From: CAIVND01 sp035532075
Lineage (GTDB): Bacteria > Actinomycetota > Acidimicrobiia > Acidimicrobiales > Bog-793
DNA: 64,000 nt
Direction of reading: 5' to 3'
Assembly (NCBI GenBank): GCA_035532075.1
Contig: DATKRV010000028.1
Span: 1-64,000, forward strand
This document shows, one piece after another, positions 9,355-19,250 of the stretch (within the stretch, counting starts at the first letter, position 1; each line of letters opens with the position of its first letter). Below the pieces are notes generated by a model. The model saw only the letters and a list, made by a program, of their open reading frames with translations, was not told the DNA's origin and made no database searches. A program made the position numbers and the translations under genes.

Positions 9355-10022
9355 TGAGTGCGCATCAAGCCTCCTCCGAATGGGGAGACGCTCGTGCCGG
9401 AGCGGACGACGCCTCGACCAATGATGGAGTTACGCAAGAGCGCGACCCGGTGAACGAAGAGGCCGAAGTGGCCGTGGATGGCGGCGACTTCGACCTCGAT
9501 GAGTCGGTGATCGAGGCGGCAGAGGAGTCTGACCTGCCGCCTAGTGAGGTTGTGGGAGGACCCACTGACGAGGATCTTGTCACGCGAGAGCGCGATGAGT
9601 ATCTCGATACGTTGAAAAGGCTCCAGGCCGAATTCGACAACTACCGGAAACGCGTCACCCGTCAGCAGGCCGAGTCGATTATGCGCGCCACGGAGTCATT
9701 GCTCGAGCGGCTCCTCCCAGTGCTTGATGCGCTGGATCTCGCACTCGCTCACCACGAGAGTTCCGCGCAAGAGGCTGGCGTCGATCGTCTGGCACTCACC
9801 CAGATCGCCGCTCTGGCGCGCGATGTTCTTTCCAAAGAGGGTCTCGAACGGATTGATGCAACCGGAGTTGCATTTGACCCGAATATCCATGATGCCGTGA
9901 CGCATCTCGAACACGACGACGACACCGGCGAGGGCGGGGTGATTGTCTCCGAGGTGCTTCGTGCTGGATATCAGTTGAAGGGAAAGGTTGTGCGTCCTGC
10001 AATGGTTCAGGTGCGCGGGTAA
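9354..10022 (+). CDS. grpE: Nucleotide exchange factor GrpE
   Basis: 222-residue DnaK cochaperone. Its ATG shares the A of the dnaK stop (TAATG). An acidic, low-complexity N-terminus of about 75 residues precedes the long helix (DEYLDTLKRLQAEFDNYRKR) and the C-terminal beta domain ending VLRAGYQLKGKVVRPAMVQV, the classic GrpE signature. Confidence 0.97.
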   Translation: MSAHQASSEWGDARAGADDASTNDGVTQERDPVNEEAEVAVDGGDFDLDESVIEAAEESDLPPSEVVGGPTDEDLVTRERDEYLDTLKRLQAEFDNYRKRVTRQQAESIMRATESLLERLLPVLDALDLALAHHESSAQEAGVDRLALTQIAALARDVLSKEGLERIDATGVAFDPNIHDAVTHLEHDDDTGEGGVIVSEVLRAGYQLKGKVVRPAMVQVRG

Positions 10023-10031
10023 GGAAGGTCA

Positions 10032-11138
10032 ATGGCTCCACAGCGCGAGTGGTTCGAAAAGGACTATTACAAGGTGCTCGGTGTCTCCTCGGGGGCGACC
10101 GAGAAGGAGATCACGCGCGCGTACCGCAAACTTGCTAAGCAGTTCCATCCGGATGCAAATCCTGGCACCGAAGATCGCTTCAAGGAGATTTCGGCTGCCT
10201 ATGACGTTCTCGGCGATGCCGCGAAGCGCAAGGAGTATGACGAAGTCCGTCGGATGGGTCCAACTGCCGCTGGGTTTGGAGGCGCGGGTTACGGCACGCA
10301 CAACGCAGGCGGCTTCAGCTTCAACGTCGATGACCTCGGTGATCTTTTCGGTGGCGTGTTTCGACAGGGCAACTCCCGTCGGCGGTCAGGTTCACCCGCG
10401 CAGCGTGGTTCTGATCTCGAGGCCCGTTTGCACCTCTCGTTTGACGAGTCCGTCGAAGGGCTGGTGACGACCGTCAATGTCGCGAGCAATGTCACCTGCC
10501 CGACCTGCTCTGGGTCGGGTTCAAAGCCAGGGACGACGCCGGTTGTCTGTGCGGTGTGCGGCGGCACGGGCGTCACGAATGACAATCAGGGATTGTTCTC
10601 TCTCTCGACTCCGTGCGCCGAATGTCACGGCCGCGGGACAACGGTGATCGATCCGTGTCTGACCTGTTTTGGTACGGGATCAATACGTAAAGACCGTCAG
10701 GTGAAGGTGCGCATACCCTCTGGGGTCAGTGACGGTCAGCGCATCAGGATCAAAGGGCGTGGTGAACCAGGCAAGAACGGGGGGCCCGCGGGCGATCTTT
10801 TCGTGATGGTGAGCGTCGCGGCACATCCGTTGTTTGGAAGGCGAGGGCGCGACCTGACGCTCGTGGTTCCGGTTACCTTTGCCGAGGCGACACTTGGTGC
10901 ACAGATCACCGTTCCATCGCTCGACAGTTCCGTCACGCTCAAGATTCCCGCAGGAACCAAGAGCGGAAGGATTTTCCGGGTCCGCGGACGGGGGATGCAT
11001 CAAGGGGGTCACCAGGGAGATCTTCTTGTCACTGTCGAGGTCGATGTTCCCAAACATCTCACCAATGAACAGCGAGAGGCGATCGAGGCACTCGGCAAAA
11101 CCATGTCGGGCGGCCTGCGCTCGCACCTAGGAGTGTGA
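10032..11138 (+). CDS. dnaJ: Hsp40 cochaperone DnaJ
   Basis: 368-residue type I DnaJ. The J domain carries YYKVLGVSSGATEKEI and the HPD tripeptide in QFHPDANPG. A Gly/Phe-rich stretch follows, then four zinc-binding CxxCxGxG repeats (CPTCSGSG, CAVCGGTG, CAECHGRG, CLTCFGTG, of which the last two vary at single positions) and the two C-terminal substrate-binding domains. It stimulates the DnaK ATPase. Its stop overlaps the start of hspR. Confidence 0.97.
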   Translation: MAPQREWFEKDYYKVLGVSSGATEKEITRAYRKLAKQFHPDANPGTEDRFKEISAAYDVLGDAAKRKEYDEVRRMGPTAAGFGGAGYGTHNAGGFSFNVDDLGDLFGGVFRQGNSRRRSGSPAQRGSDLEARLHLSFDESVEGLVTTVNVASNVTCPTCSGSGSKPGTTPVVCAVCGGTGVTNDNQGLFSLSTPCAECHGRGTTVIDPCLTCFGTGSIRKDRQVKVRIPSGVSDGQRIRIKGRGEPGKNGGPAGDLFVMVSVAAHPLFGRRGRDLTLVVPVTFAEATLGAQITVPSLDSSVTLKIPAGTKSGRIFRVRGRGMHQGGHQGDLLVTVEVDVPKHLTNEQREAIEALGKTMSGGLRSHLGV

Positions 11139-11530
11139 GGAGCGTGACTGGAGAGCGCAAGGTGGCGCACACTCAGACGACCTATGTCATCTCTGTCGCG
11201 GCAGAGCGAGCGGGTGTGCATCCCCAGACTCTGCGTATCTATGAACGCAAGGGGCTTCTCGATCCCGATCGGACGCCTGGAGGATCGCGCCGTTACAGTG
11301 ACGCGGACATCGCCCAGATGGCCCATATCCAAGCGCTCACCGGCCAGGGGATCAACCTCGAGGGCGTGCGCCGGATACTTGCTCTCGAAGCGCAGATCGC
11401 AAAGGTGAGCGAGCAGCTCGTCAACGCAATCGAGCTCGCGCGCCAGACAGTCGAGGCGACGCACCGCCAGTACCGACGCGATCTCGTACCGCTCCGCACT
11501 GGTCTCTTGCCGGTCAGGAGGCGCAAGTGA
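11135..11530 (+). CDS. hspR: HspR, MerR-family heat-shock repressor
   Basis: MerR-type repressor of about 131 residues. The helix-turn-helix and wing are visible in SVAAERAGVHPQTLRIYERKG and GSRRYSDADIA, followed by a helical C-terminus with a basic tail. HspR acts with DnaK as corepressor at HAIR sites such as the one upstream of dnaK. The start could be GTG 11135 (GTGA overlap with dnaJ) or GTG 11144, which has a better-placed GAGG. Confidence 0.9.
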   Translation: MRSVTGERKVAHTQTTYVISVAAERAGVHPQTLRIYERKGLLDPDRTPGGSRRYSDADIAQMAHIQALTGQGINLEGVRRILALEAQIAKVSEQLVNAIELARQTVEATHRQYRRDLVPLRTGLLPVRRRK

Positions 11531-11565
11531 TGTACGAAACGCGCGTAAAGAGATAAGGGGATCAC

Positions 11566-14055
11566 ATGGCGCTTGATCCGAACCGCTGGACACTCAAGAC
11601 CCAAGAGGCCTTCCAGGAGGCAACGCGTCTTGCCGAGACGCTGAAGAACGCGGAAGTCACCCCTTGGCACATGTTGATGGCGGCTCTCAATCAAGAGGGT
11701 GGTGTAACCATTCCCATCCTCGATCGACTCGGCATCGAACCGCTCATGGCCCGAAACCACATCAATGATGAACTCGGGTCGTTGGGGAAGGTCTATGGCT
11801 CGGCACCTCCGGGACTCTCAAGGACGCTCCTCAGCGCGTTCGAACGGGCCGAGGAGGCGCAGCGCGAGATGGGCGACGAATACCTATCTGTTGAGCACCT
11901 CCTGCTCGCGCTCGCGGATGAGCTCGAGGTCAGTCGAGACAAAATGCTCAGCGCGTTGCGCGAGGTGCGCGGCGCCCACCGGGTGACGACACAGAATCCC
12001 GAAGAGTCGTATCAGTCACTCGAGCGTTACGGGCGAGATCTCACCGACCTTGCGAGGCGGGGCAAGCTCGATCCCGTCATTGGCCGTGACGAGGAGATCC
12101 GGCGCGTCATCCAGGTGCTCTCGCGTCGGACGAAGAACAATCCCGTCCTCATCGGTGAACCTGGTGTCGGCAAGACCGCGATCGTCGAAGGACTTGCGAA
12201 CCGGATCGTTGAGGGTGACGTGCCGGAAGGACTCCGAAACAAGCGAGTGATCGCTCTCGACCTCTCTGCGATGGTCGCCGGCGCGAAATATCGTGGCGAA
12301 TTCGAGGAGCGACTCCGCGCGGTCTTGAAAGAGATCACTGAGTCCGAGGGCCAGGTCATCACCTTTCTCGATGAGGTCCACACCATCGTCGGTGCAGGCG
12401 CAGCGGAGGGTGCTCTTGATGCAGGGAACATCATCAAGCCGATGCTGTCACGTGGCGAGTTGAGGATGATCGGGGCGACGACGCTCGACGAGTATCGAAA
12501 GAACATCGAGAAGGATGCCGCATTGGAGAGGCGTTTCCAGCCTGTCTATGTCGGGCCTCCTTCGGTCGACGACACCGTTGCGATCCTGCGTGGGCTCAAG
12601 GAACGCTACGAGGTCCATCATGGCGTGCGTATCCAGGATGCAGCGCTCGTCGCAGCGGCGGTGCTCTCTGATCGTTATGTCTCAGGCAGGTTCCTGCCTG
12701 ACAAGGCGATCGATCTCGTCGATGAAGCCGCGAGCAAGTTACGTATCGAGATCGATTCGATGCCGACCGAGATCGACATCATCAGCCGTCGCGCCCGCCA
12801 GCTCGAGATTGAAAGAGTTGCTCTCGCCAAGGAGACTGATGTCGCCTCTATGACGCGTCTCGCCAGAATCGACGAGGAGCTCGCAAATCTTCGTGAGCAA
12901 GAGACGGCGATGACGGTCCACTGGCAGTCCGAGCGCGACGCGATCATGGCGATCCGTGAGCGGAAGGAGCGTCTGGAATCGCGTCGCGGAGACGCGGAAC
13001 GTTTCGAGCGCGATGGCAATCTTGGCGCATCAGCAGAGATTCGTTATGGCGAACTCCCCGTTGTTGAACAGGAGATCGTTGCAGCGACAAGGAGGCTCGC
13101 TGATCTTCAGGAACACCAGAAGATGCTCAAGGAAGAAGTTGACGCGGAGGATATCGCCGAGGTCGTCTCGCGCTGGACTGGGGTACCGATCAGCCGTCTC
13201 ATGCAGGGCGAAGTGCAAAAGCTCATCAAGATGGAAGATGAGTTGCATGAACGTGTTATTGGTCAGGATGACGCCGTGCGGATCGTCTCGAATGCAATCC
13301 GGCGGTCGCGTGCCGGTCTCTCTGATCCGAATCGACCAATCGGGTCGTTCCTTTTTCTCGGACCGACTGGCGTCGGCAAGACCGAGCTCGCACGTACCCT
13401 TGCGGAGTTCCTCTTTGACGACGACAAGTCGATGGTTCGAATTGATATGGGCGAGTATCAGGAGAAGCACGCAGTCGCAAGGCTTGTCGGTGCGCCCCCC
13501 GGGTATGTCGGCTATGACGAAGGAGGGCAGCTCACCGAGGCGATTCGACGTCGGCCCTATTCCGTGGTGCTGCTCGATGAGATCGAAAAGGCGCACTCGG
13601 ACGTCTTCAACATCTTGTTGCAGGTGCTCGACGATGGGCGACTCACCGATGGTCAAGGGAGGACGGTCGACTTCACGAATACCGTTCTCGTGATGACCTC
13701 GAACCTGCGAGGCGAACCGAACGATTTTTTCAAACCAGAGTTCATCAACCGGATCGACGAGATCGTCCGCTTTCGTTCGCTCGATCGTGAAGACCTCGCG
13801 CGTATCGTTGACATTCAGCTCCGTCAGCTCGACAGTCGACTCGCGGAGCGCGGTCTCGTGCTGCAGGTGTCGCCGGCGGCAAAGGCCCTGCTCGCGGAGC
13901 GCGGATACGATCCAGATTTTGGCGCTCGCCCTCTTCGCCGGGTCATCCAGCGCGAAATCGGCGACACACTGGCTCTCGCCCTCTTGAATGGCCGATTTCC
14001 CGAAGGGTCCGCGGTACATGTGAACGTGGTCGACGGGGAATTTTCCCTTGATTGA
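11566..14055 (+). CDS. clpB: Disaggregase ClpB
   Basis: 829-residue AAA+ disaggregase that works with DnaK to recover aggregated proteins. An N-terminal Clp domain is followed by AAA1 (Walker A GEPGVGKTAIVEG, Walker B VITFLDEVHTIVG), a middle coiled coil (about residues 395-520) and AAA2 (GPTGVGKTELARTLAEFLF, VVLLDEIEKAH). It follows hspR by 35 bp and probably shares its transcript. It is slightly shorter than typical ClpB, with a short loop after VLVMTSNL. Confidence 0.97.
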   Translation: MALDPNRWTLKTQEAFQEATRLAETLKNAEVTPWHMLMAALNQEGGVTIPILDRLGIEPLMARNHINDELGSLGKVYGSAPPGLSRTLLSAFERAEEAQREMGDEYLSVEHLLLALADELEVSRDKMLSALREVRGAHRVTTQNPEESYQSLERYGRDLTDLARRGKLDPVIGRDEEIRRVIQVLSRRTKNNPVLIGEPGVGKTAIVEGLANRIVEGDVPEGLRNKRVIALDLSAMVAGAKYRGEFEERLRAVLKEITESEGQVITFLDEVHTIVGAGAAEGALDAGNIIKPMLSRGELRMIGATTLDEYRKNIEKDAALERRFQPVYVGPPSVDDTVAILRGLKERYEVHHGVRIQDAALVAAAVLSDRYVSGRFLPDKAIDLVDEAASKLRIEIDSMPTEIDIISRRARQLEIERVALAKETDVASMTRLARIDEELANLREQETAMTVHWQSERDAIMAIRERKERLESRRGDAERFERDGNLGASAEIRYGELPVVEQEIVAATRRLADLQEHQKMLKEEVDAEDIAEVVSRWTGVPISRLMQGEVQKLIKMEDELHERVIGQDDAVRIVSNAIRRSRAGLSDPNRPIGSFLFLGPTGVGKTELARTLAEFLFDDDKSMVRIDMGEYQEKHAVARLVGAPPGYVGYDEGGQLTEAIRRRPYSVVLLDEIEKAHSDVFNILLQVLDDGRLTDGQGRTVDFTNTVLVMTSNLRGEPNDFFKPEFINRIDEIVRFRSLDREDLARIVDIQLRQLDSRLAERGLVLQVSPAAKALLAERGYDPDFGARPLRRVIQREIGDTLALALLNGRFPEGSAVHVNVVDGEFSLD

Positions 14056-14145
14056 CCAAGTGTTTTCGACGATGGTCGCGCGCCCGTTCGAATCGTTGCA
14101 AGAGTGTGAAATATGCCAGCATGAGAGCGGATCGGACTCCTCCAC

Positions 14146-14173
14146 TTGTGCCGGCGAACTACGTTTGTAAGGT
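14146..14173 (+). promoter_or_regulatory. Possible promoter of the purine operon
   Basis: TTGTGC (14146-14151) and TAAGGT (14168-14173), 16 bp apart, lie 48 bp before the purA start in a 166-bp gap after clpB. Both are partial matches to -35 and -10 consensus; no operator or riboswitch is recognised. Confidence 0.3.
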
Positions 14174-14221
14174 ACATCTCGCCACAGGAGTACCTGTTGG
14201 CGTCGGACTGGAGGGAGTCTC

Positions 14222-15502
14222 GTGCCCGCGACCGTGGTGGTCGGAACACAGTGGGGTGACGAGGGGAAGGGCAAACTCACCGACCTTCTCGCCAAAGACA
14301 TGCGCCTGGTGGTGCGCTATCAGGGCGGTCACAATGCCGGTCACACAATCGTTGTAGACGGTGAGAGCTTCGCTCTGCAGCTGATTCCGAGTGGGGTCCT
14401 CTATTCGCATACCGTGCCGGTTATCGGCAACGGGGTCGTGGTTGATCCTGCAGTGCTTCTTGCTGAGTGCGACATGCTCGAGTCGCGTGGCGTGGACACG
14501 AGTCGTCTCGTCGTCTCGGGCAACGCGCACCTCATCATGCCGTATCACTACGAAATCGACCGCGCGACCGAACGGGCCCTTGGCAAGAACAAGTTGGGAA
14601 CCACCAAACGCGGAATCGGTCCTGCGTATGCGGACAAGGCAGCGCGTATCGGACTTCGTGTGCAAGATCTTCTCGATGAGAAGATCTTTCTTGAAAAGCT
14701 CGACGTCGCGGTGCGCGAGAAGAATGCGGTGCTCGCGAAGGTTTATAACCGGCTTGCTCTCGATCGTGATGAGATAGCGGATCTCTATCTTCATCGACTC
14801 GCTCCGCGCATCGCGCCGATGATCGGAGACACGGTCAGTATCGTTCACGAGGCGCTCGAGGCCGGAGAGAACATCATGCTCGAGGGAGCCCAGGCGACCT
14901 TCCTCGACCTCGACCACGGAACCTACCCCTTCGTCACCTCTTCGAACCCCACCGCGGGAGGGGCGTGTGTTGGAACTGGCATCGGTCCACGAGAGATCTC
15001 GCGGGTGGTGGGGATTGCAAAGGCCTATGTGACTCGGGTCGGTTCGGGGCCGTTCCCGACGGAGGTCGACGGCGAGATCGCTGACCTTTTGGTCGAACGC
15101 GGGCATGAATATGGAACAAATACCGGTCGAAGACGCCGTCCCGGGTGGTTCGATGCGGTCATGTTGCGCCAGGCGGTGCGGCTCAACTCGCTCTCGGAGA
15201 TCGCGCTGACCAAGCTCGATGTTCTCTCTGATCTCGATACCGTGAAGATCTGCATCGGGTACCGCGTTGATGGAGAGCAACTCTCAAGGGTGCCGTATCA
15301 CCAGTCCGTACTGCACCGGGTCGAGCCGGTCTACGAGGAGCTTCCTGGCTGGAAGGACGATCTGTCGGGCGCGACCCTGGTCGAGGATCTTCCCAAGGCG
15401 GCGCGTAACTATGTGGAGTGTATTGAGGCTCACGCGGGTATTCCGGTCAGCTACGTCGGGGTTGGTCCTGGCCGCGAACAGTACGTGCGCTTTAGCAAAT
15501 GA
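14222..15502 (+). CDS. purA: Adenylosuccinate synthetase
   Basis: 426-residue GTP-dependent enzyme that joins IMP and aspartate on the way to AMP. The N-terminal GTQWGDEGKGKLTDLLA P-loop, the GGHNAGHT segment, GTTKRGIGPAYADKAAR and the late TGRRRRPGWFDAV block are diagnostic. Start is GTG with GGAG a few bases upstream. First gene of the purA-D-B-C-S-Q-L run. Confidence 0.97.
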   Translation: MPATVVVGTQWGDEGKGKLTDLLAKDMRLVVRYQGGHNAGHTIVVDGESFALQLIPSGVLYSHTVPVIGNGVVVDPAVLLAECDMLESRGVDTSRLVVSGNAHLIMPYHYEIDRATERALGKNKLGTTKRGIGPAYADKAARIGLRVQDLLDEKIFLEKLDVAVREKNAVLAKVYNRLALDRDEIADLYLHRLAPRIAPMIGDTVSIVHEALEAGENIMLEGAQATFLDLDHGTYPFVTSSNPTAGGACVGTGIGPREISRVVGIAKAYVTRVGSGPFPTEVDGEIADLLVERGHEYGTNTGRRRRPGWFDAVMLRQAVRLNSLSEIALTKLDVLSDLDTVKICIGYRVDGEQLSRVPYHQSVLHRVEPVYEELPGWKDDLSGATLVEDLPKAARNYVECIEAHAGIPVSYVGVGPGREQYVRFSK

Positions 15503-16773
15503 TTGTCGGAGTAGTCGGATCGGGCGCGCGTGAGCACGCGATCGCCTCGACGCTTGCGAGAACCGCAGATGTAATTGTCAATCCAGGGAATCCGGGAATG
15601 CCGGAACGTTCAAAAGAGGGATATTCGATTGCCTGTGTCGATACGATCCCCGAGGAACTCGAGGTTGACCTGATCATCGTCGGGCCTGAAGCCCCACTCG
15701 TTGAAGGGCTTGCCGACCGGCTTCGGGCGAGAGGCGTTCCCGTCTTCGGGCCGGGAGCGAGCGGGGCGCGACTCGAGGGCTCGAAGGCGTTCATGAAAGA
15801 TCTCGCGCTGCGGGCGAATGTTCCCAGCGCGCGTTATGCGACCTTTGACGACCCTGTTCTAGCCGACGCGTTCCTCGCCACCCTCGAAGGCGGTTACGTC
15901 ATCAAGACCGATGGACTCGCGGCTGGTAAAGGGGTACTCGTCACACGAGACATTGACGAGGCGCGTCAAGATGTCCGCGAGAAGCTCTCTGGTGCCTCTT
16001 TTGGAGAGGCAGGACGTCGCGTGGTGATTGAGGAGGCGATGACCGGCCCCGAGGTCTCGCTACTGGTGCTTTGTGCGAATACCGATGCAGTGGCGCTCCC
16101 GGCGGCACAGGACTTCAAACGGGTCTTCGATGAAGATCAGGGTCCAAACACCGGGGGGATGGGCGCTTACTCTCCGGTTCCGGTCGCCTCAGACATCGTC
16201 GTCGGTCAGATCATGGATAGCATCGTCCATCCGACGCTTCGCCAGCTCGCCATGGAGGGAATTGATTACCGCGGCGTGCTCTATGCGGGGTGCATGCTTA
16301 CGCCGGAGGGCCCAAAATTGATCGAATACAACATCCGTTTCGGTGACCCAGAGGCTGAGGTCGTCCTGCCACGCATCACGAGCGACTTCGCCGAGCTGTG
16401 TCTTCGCGTTGCCAATGGCGAACGTCTGACCGCTCCGACGATCTCGGAGGAGACCACGGTCTGCGTTGTTCTTGCGGCGCATGGATACCCGGGAACGTCG
16501 CGATCGGGAGACCGCATCGAGGGTCTCGAGAAAGCCGGTACGGTCAAAGGCGTGAAGGTCTTCCATGCAGGGACGCGTCGTGACGGGGAGGGCCATATCG
16601 TCACGGCGGGCGGTCGGGTGCTGTGTGTGAGCGCGAGGGGAGAGGATCTTGTCCGTGCGCGCGAAAGGGCCTACGAGGCGACCTCGTTGATCTCGTTTGA
16701 CGGGGCGCAGTTTCGCCACGACATTGCTGCCTTGGCGGCGCAGGTGTCACTCGGTACGAGGCAAGGATCGTGA
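15499..16773 (+). CDS. purD: Phosphoribosylamine-glycine ligase
   Basis: 424-residue ATP-grasp enzyme for the second step of purine synthesis. The N-terminus MIVGVVGSGAREHAIA, the segment YVIKTDGLAAGKGVLV and the PurD signature RFGDPEAEVVLPR are present. Its ATG overlaps the purA stop (ATGA). Confidence 0.97.
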   Translation: MIVGVVGSGAREHAIASTLARTADVIVNPGNPGMPERSKEGYSIACVDTIPEELEVDLIIVGPEAPLVEGLADRLRARGVPVFGPGASGARLEGSKAFMKDLALRANVPSARYATFDDPVLADAFLATLEGGYVIKTDGLAAGKGVLVTRDIDEARQDVREKLSGASFGEAGRRVVIEEAMTGPEVSLLVLCANTDAVALPAAQDFKRVFDEDQGPNTGGMGAYSPVPVASDIVVGQIMDSIVHPTLRQLAMEGIDYRGVLYAGCMLTPEGPKLIEYNIRFGDPEAEVVLPRITSDFAELCLRVANGERLTAPTISEETTVCVVLAAHGYPGTSRSGDRIEGLEKAGTVKGVKVFHAGTRRDGEGHIVTAGGRVLCVSARGEDLVRARERAYEATSLISFDGAQFRHDIAALAAQVSLGTRQGS

Positions 16774-16774
16774 T

Positions 16775-18103
16775 GTGATTCCCCGCTACTCATTGCCAGA
16801 GATGACCGTAATTTTCAGTGACGAGGCCCGCTTTGCGAAATGGCTCGAGATCGAGTTGCTGACCGTGGAAGCTTGGTCGAGACTCGGCGTGCTCCCCGCT
16901 GGATACGGTGCAGCGACAAGGTCGCGCGCGCCGCGCATCGATGCTGATTTTATCGCCCGTGCCGCCGATCGCGAACGCGTCACGGACCACGACGTTGCGG
17001 CTTTTGTCGACATCACCCAGGAGGCGATTGGTGCTCCGGAGGGATCGTACATCCATCATGGCCTCACTTCGACCGACATCGTTGACACTGCGTTAAGCGC
17101 GACGCTGGTCGAGGCTGCAGATCTTTTGATCACGGCATCGAGTGATCTCATTGCCTCGCTGAAGCGTCGCGCACTCGAACACGCGAAGACGCCCATGCTT
17201 GGGCGTACACATGGAATGCACGCGGAGCCGACCACCTTTGGTGTGAAGCTTGCGCTCTTTTGTCTTCAGGCCGACCGGGATCGTACTCGATTGCGAAGAG
17301 CGCGCGAGGCGATCGCAGTTGGCAAGCTATCGGGCGCCGTCGGGACGTATTCAAATATTGATCCAGCGATCGAGGCACACGTGTGTGCGGCATTGGGACT
17401 TACCCCCGTACCCGCGACACAGGTTCTCTCGCGTGACCGACACGCCGAGTATCTTTACGCGTGCGCCTCGGTGGGTGCGACCGTAGAGGCACTCGCGACG
17501 GAGCTTCGTCATCTGCAGCGCAGTGAGGTCGCGGAGGCCGAAGAGCCCTTTGGCATTGACCAGAAGGGTTCGTCCGCGATGCCGCACAAGCGCAATCCAA
17601 TCATTGCCGAGCGACTCGTCGGAATGTCCCGGGTTCTGCGTGGCTATCTACTCTCAGGACTTGAAGATGTCGCACTTTGGCATGAGCGCGATATCTCCCA
17701 TTCAAGCGTGGAACGGATCGTCCTTCCGGACGCGAGCCTTCTCGCGTATTACGTCATGCGCCGAATGACCCGACTTATCGATGGACTTGTCGTGTATTCG
17801 GCTCGCATGCGCGAGAACCTCTTGGTCGGGTCGTACGGTCTCGTGTTCAGTCAGCCCGTGCTTTTAGCGCTCGTCGCGTCGGGTTGCGTGAGGGATCAGG
17901 CATATCGCATCGTTCAGCGCGATGCCCGAACTGCATTTGAACAGCGAAGTGCGTTTCGCGCGGTGCTTGAATCTGACGTCGAATTGGTTGAACTGCTTGG
18001 TCAGGATCGCATCGCAAAAGTGCTTGACGAGGCGTTTGATCTCGAGCGCGCGTTGCGTTATACCCATCTTACAATCGATGCACTTGAGGAGGTAGAGGTT
18101 TGA
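16775..18103 (+). CDS. purB: Adenylosuccinate lyase
   Basis: Fumarase-superfamily lyase that cleaves SAICAR and adenylosuccinate; 442 residues from GTG 16775, which begins one base after the purD stop and gives the family-like N-terminus (M)IPRYSLPEM. Active-site segments HHGLTSTDIVDTA, LGRTHGMHAEP and the signature loop GSSAMPHKRNPI are present. The frame is open further upstream inside purD, but that part is not conserved. Confidence 0.95.
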   Translation: MIPRYSLPEMTVIFSDEARFAKWLEIELLTVEAWSRLGVLPAGYGAATRSRAPRIDADFIARAADRERVTDHDVAAFVDITQEAIGAPEGSYIHHGLTSTDIVDTALSATLVEAADLLITASSDLIASLKRRALEHAKTPMLGRTHGMHAEPTTFGVKLALFCLQADRDRTRLRRAREAIAVGKLSGAVGTYSNIDPAIEAHVCAALGLTPVPATQVLSRDRHAEYLYACASVGATVEALATELRHLQRSEVAEAEEPFGIDQKGSSAMPHKRNPIIAERLVGMSRVLRGYLLSGLEDVALWHERDISHSSVERIVLPDASLLAYYVMRRMTRLIDGLVVYSARMRENLLVGSYGLVFSQPVLLALVASGCVRDQAYRIVQRDARTAFEQRSAFRAVLESDVELVELLGQDRIAKVLDEAFDLERALRYTHLTIDALEEVEV

Positions 18104-18993
18104 TGTTGGAGCGTCTCTATTCGGGCAAGGTTCGTGACATTTATGCCGCGGGCGAGGACCAGATTCTCATGGTTGCATCGGATCGCATCTCTGCCTTTGA
18201 CGTCATCTTCGCGGAGCCAATCCCGGACAAGGGAAGGGTGCTCACCGCAATGACGGATTTCTGGGATGAGGCGCTTGGGCACATCGCGCCAACGCATCTC
18301 ATCACCACCAATCCCGCCAAGTTTCCTATCGGTGCTGACGACATTCCGGGTGTTGCAGGGCGCGCAATGCTGGTACGTCGCGCCGCGATGCTGCCGATCG
18401 AATGCATCGTGCGCGGCTATCTCTCTGGCTCTGCATGGAAGGAGTATCAGTCGACTGGCAAGGTCCACGGCACGGATATGCCGGCGGGAATGCGCGAATC
18501 TGCCCGGTTGCCAGAGCCGATATTTACTCCCTCGACCAAGGCTACCGAGGGTCACGACATCAACATCTCATATGTCGAGGCCGTGGAACTCATCGGAGGA
18601 GAGGTCGCGGAGCGCGCGAGGGATATCTGTCTCATGGCCTATGCCAGCGCCGCCAAACGTGCTCTTGATTGCGGCATTGTCATTGCGGATACAAAGTTCG
18701 AACTTGGTTTCATCGACCACGAGCTTGCGATCTGTGACGAGATTCTCACCCCGGACTCCTCCCGGTTTTGGTCGGCAGAAGCCGTTGTCGAAGGGAAGTC
18801 GCCGCCCTCCTATGACAAGCAACCGGTACGTGACTGGGCTGAATCGACGGGGTGGGACAAGGCTTCGACTCCGCCCAAGATCCCTGGGCAGGTGATCGCC
18901 GAGACGCGCGAGCGTTACATCCGGGCATATGAGACGCTGTCGGGTCGAAAGTTCGCCGAATGGTGGGGCGGACAGGGCGGGGATGATCGATGA
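18103..18993 (+). CDS. purC: SAICAR synthetase
   Basis: 296-residue enzyme that adds aspartate to CAIR. Recognisable blocks are LYSGKVRDIY, SDRISAFDV, ECIVRGYLSGSAWKEY and IVIADTKFELG. The length is the roughly 300-residue type seen in mycobacteria. The ATG shares bases with the purB stop (TGATG); an in-frame TTG one codon earlier is less likely. Confidence 0.96.
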   Translation: MLERLYSGKVRDIYAAGEDQILMVASDRISAFDVIFAEPIPDKGRVLTAMTDFWDEALGHIAPTHLITTNPAKFPIGADDIPGVAGRAMLVRRAAMLPIECIVRGYLSGSAWKEYQSTGKVHGTDMPAGMRESARLPEPIFTPSTKATEGHDINISYVEAVELIGGEVAERARDICLMAYASAAKRALDCGIVIADTKFELGFIDHELAICDEILTPDSSRFWSAEAVVEGKSPPSYDKQPVRDWAESTGWDKASTPPKIPGQVIAETRERYIRAYETLSGRKFAEWWGGQGGDDR

Positions 18994-19250
18994 ACTTTGA
19001 CGTCAGCGTGCTTGTGCGTGGTGTCGAGGGTATCGCCGATCCCGAGGGTCGCACGGTCGAGAGGGCACTTGGTGCGCTTGGATTCGCTGGTGCGTCGTCG
19101 GTGCGCGTCGGGAAGGTCATCAACCTCTGTCTCTCGGCTGACGATACGGAGAGTGCGAGGGTAGAGGTGGAGGAGATGTGCGATCGACTGCTTGCAAATC
19201 CGGTCATCGAACGTTATGAGATCACGATCGTTCCCACGAAGACGTCATGA
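18990..19250 (+). CDS. purS: FGAM synthase subunit PurS
   Basis: 86-residue small subunit of the three-part formylglycinamidine ribonucleotide synthase. Family features are an N-terminal beta strand, GIADPEGRTVERALGALGF and the C-terminal LLANPVIERYEI. ATGA overlaps couple it to purC before it and purQ after it. It bridges PurQ and PurL in the complex. Confidence 0.94.
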   Translation: MNFDVSVLVRGVEGIADPEGRTVERALGALGFAGASSVRVGKVINLCLSADDTESARVEVEEMCDRLLANPVIERYEITIVPTKTS

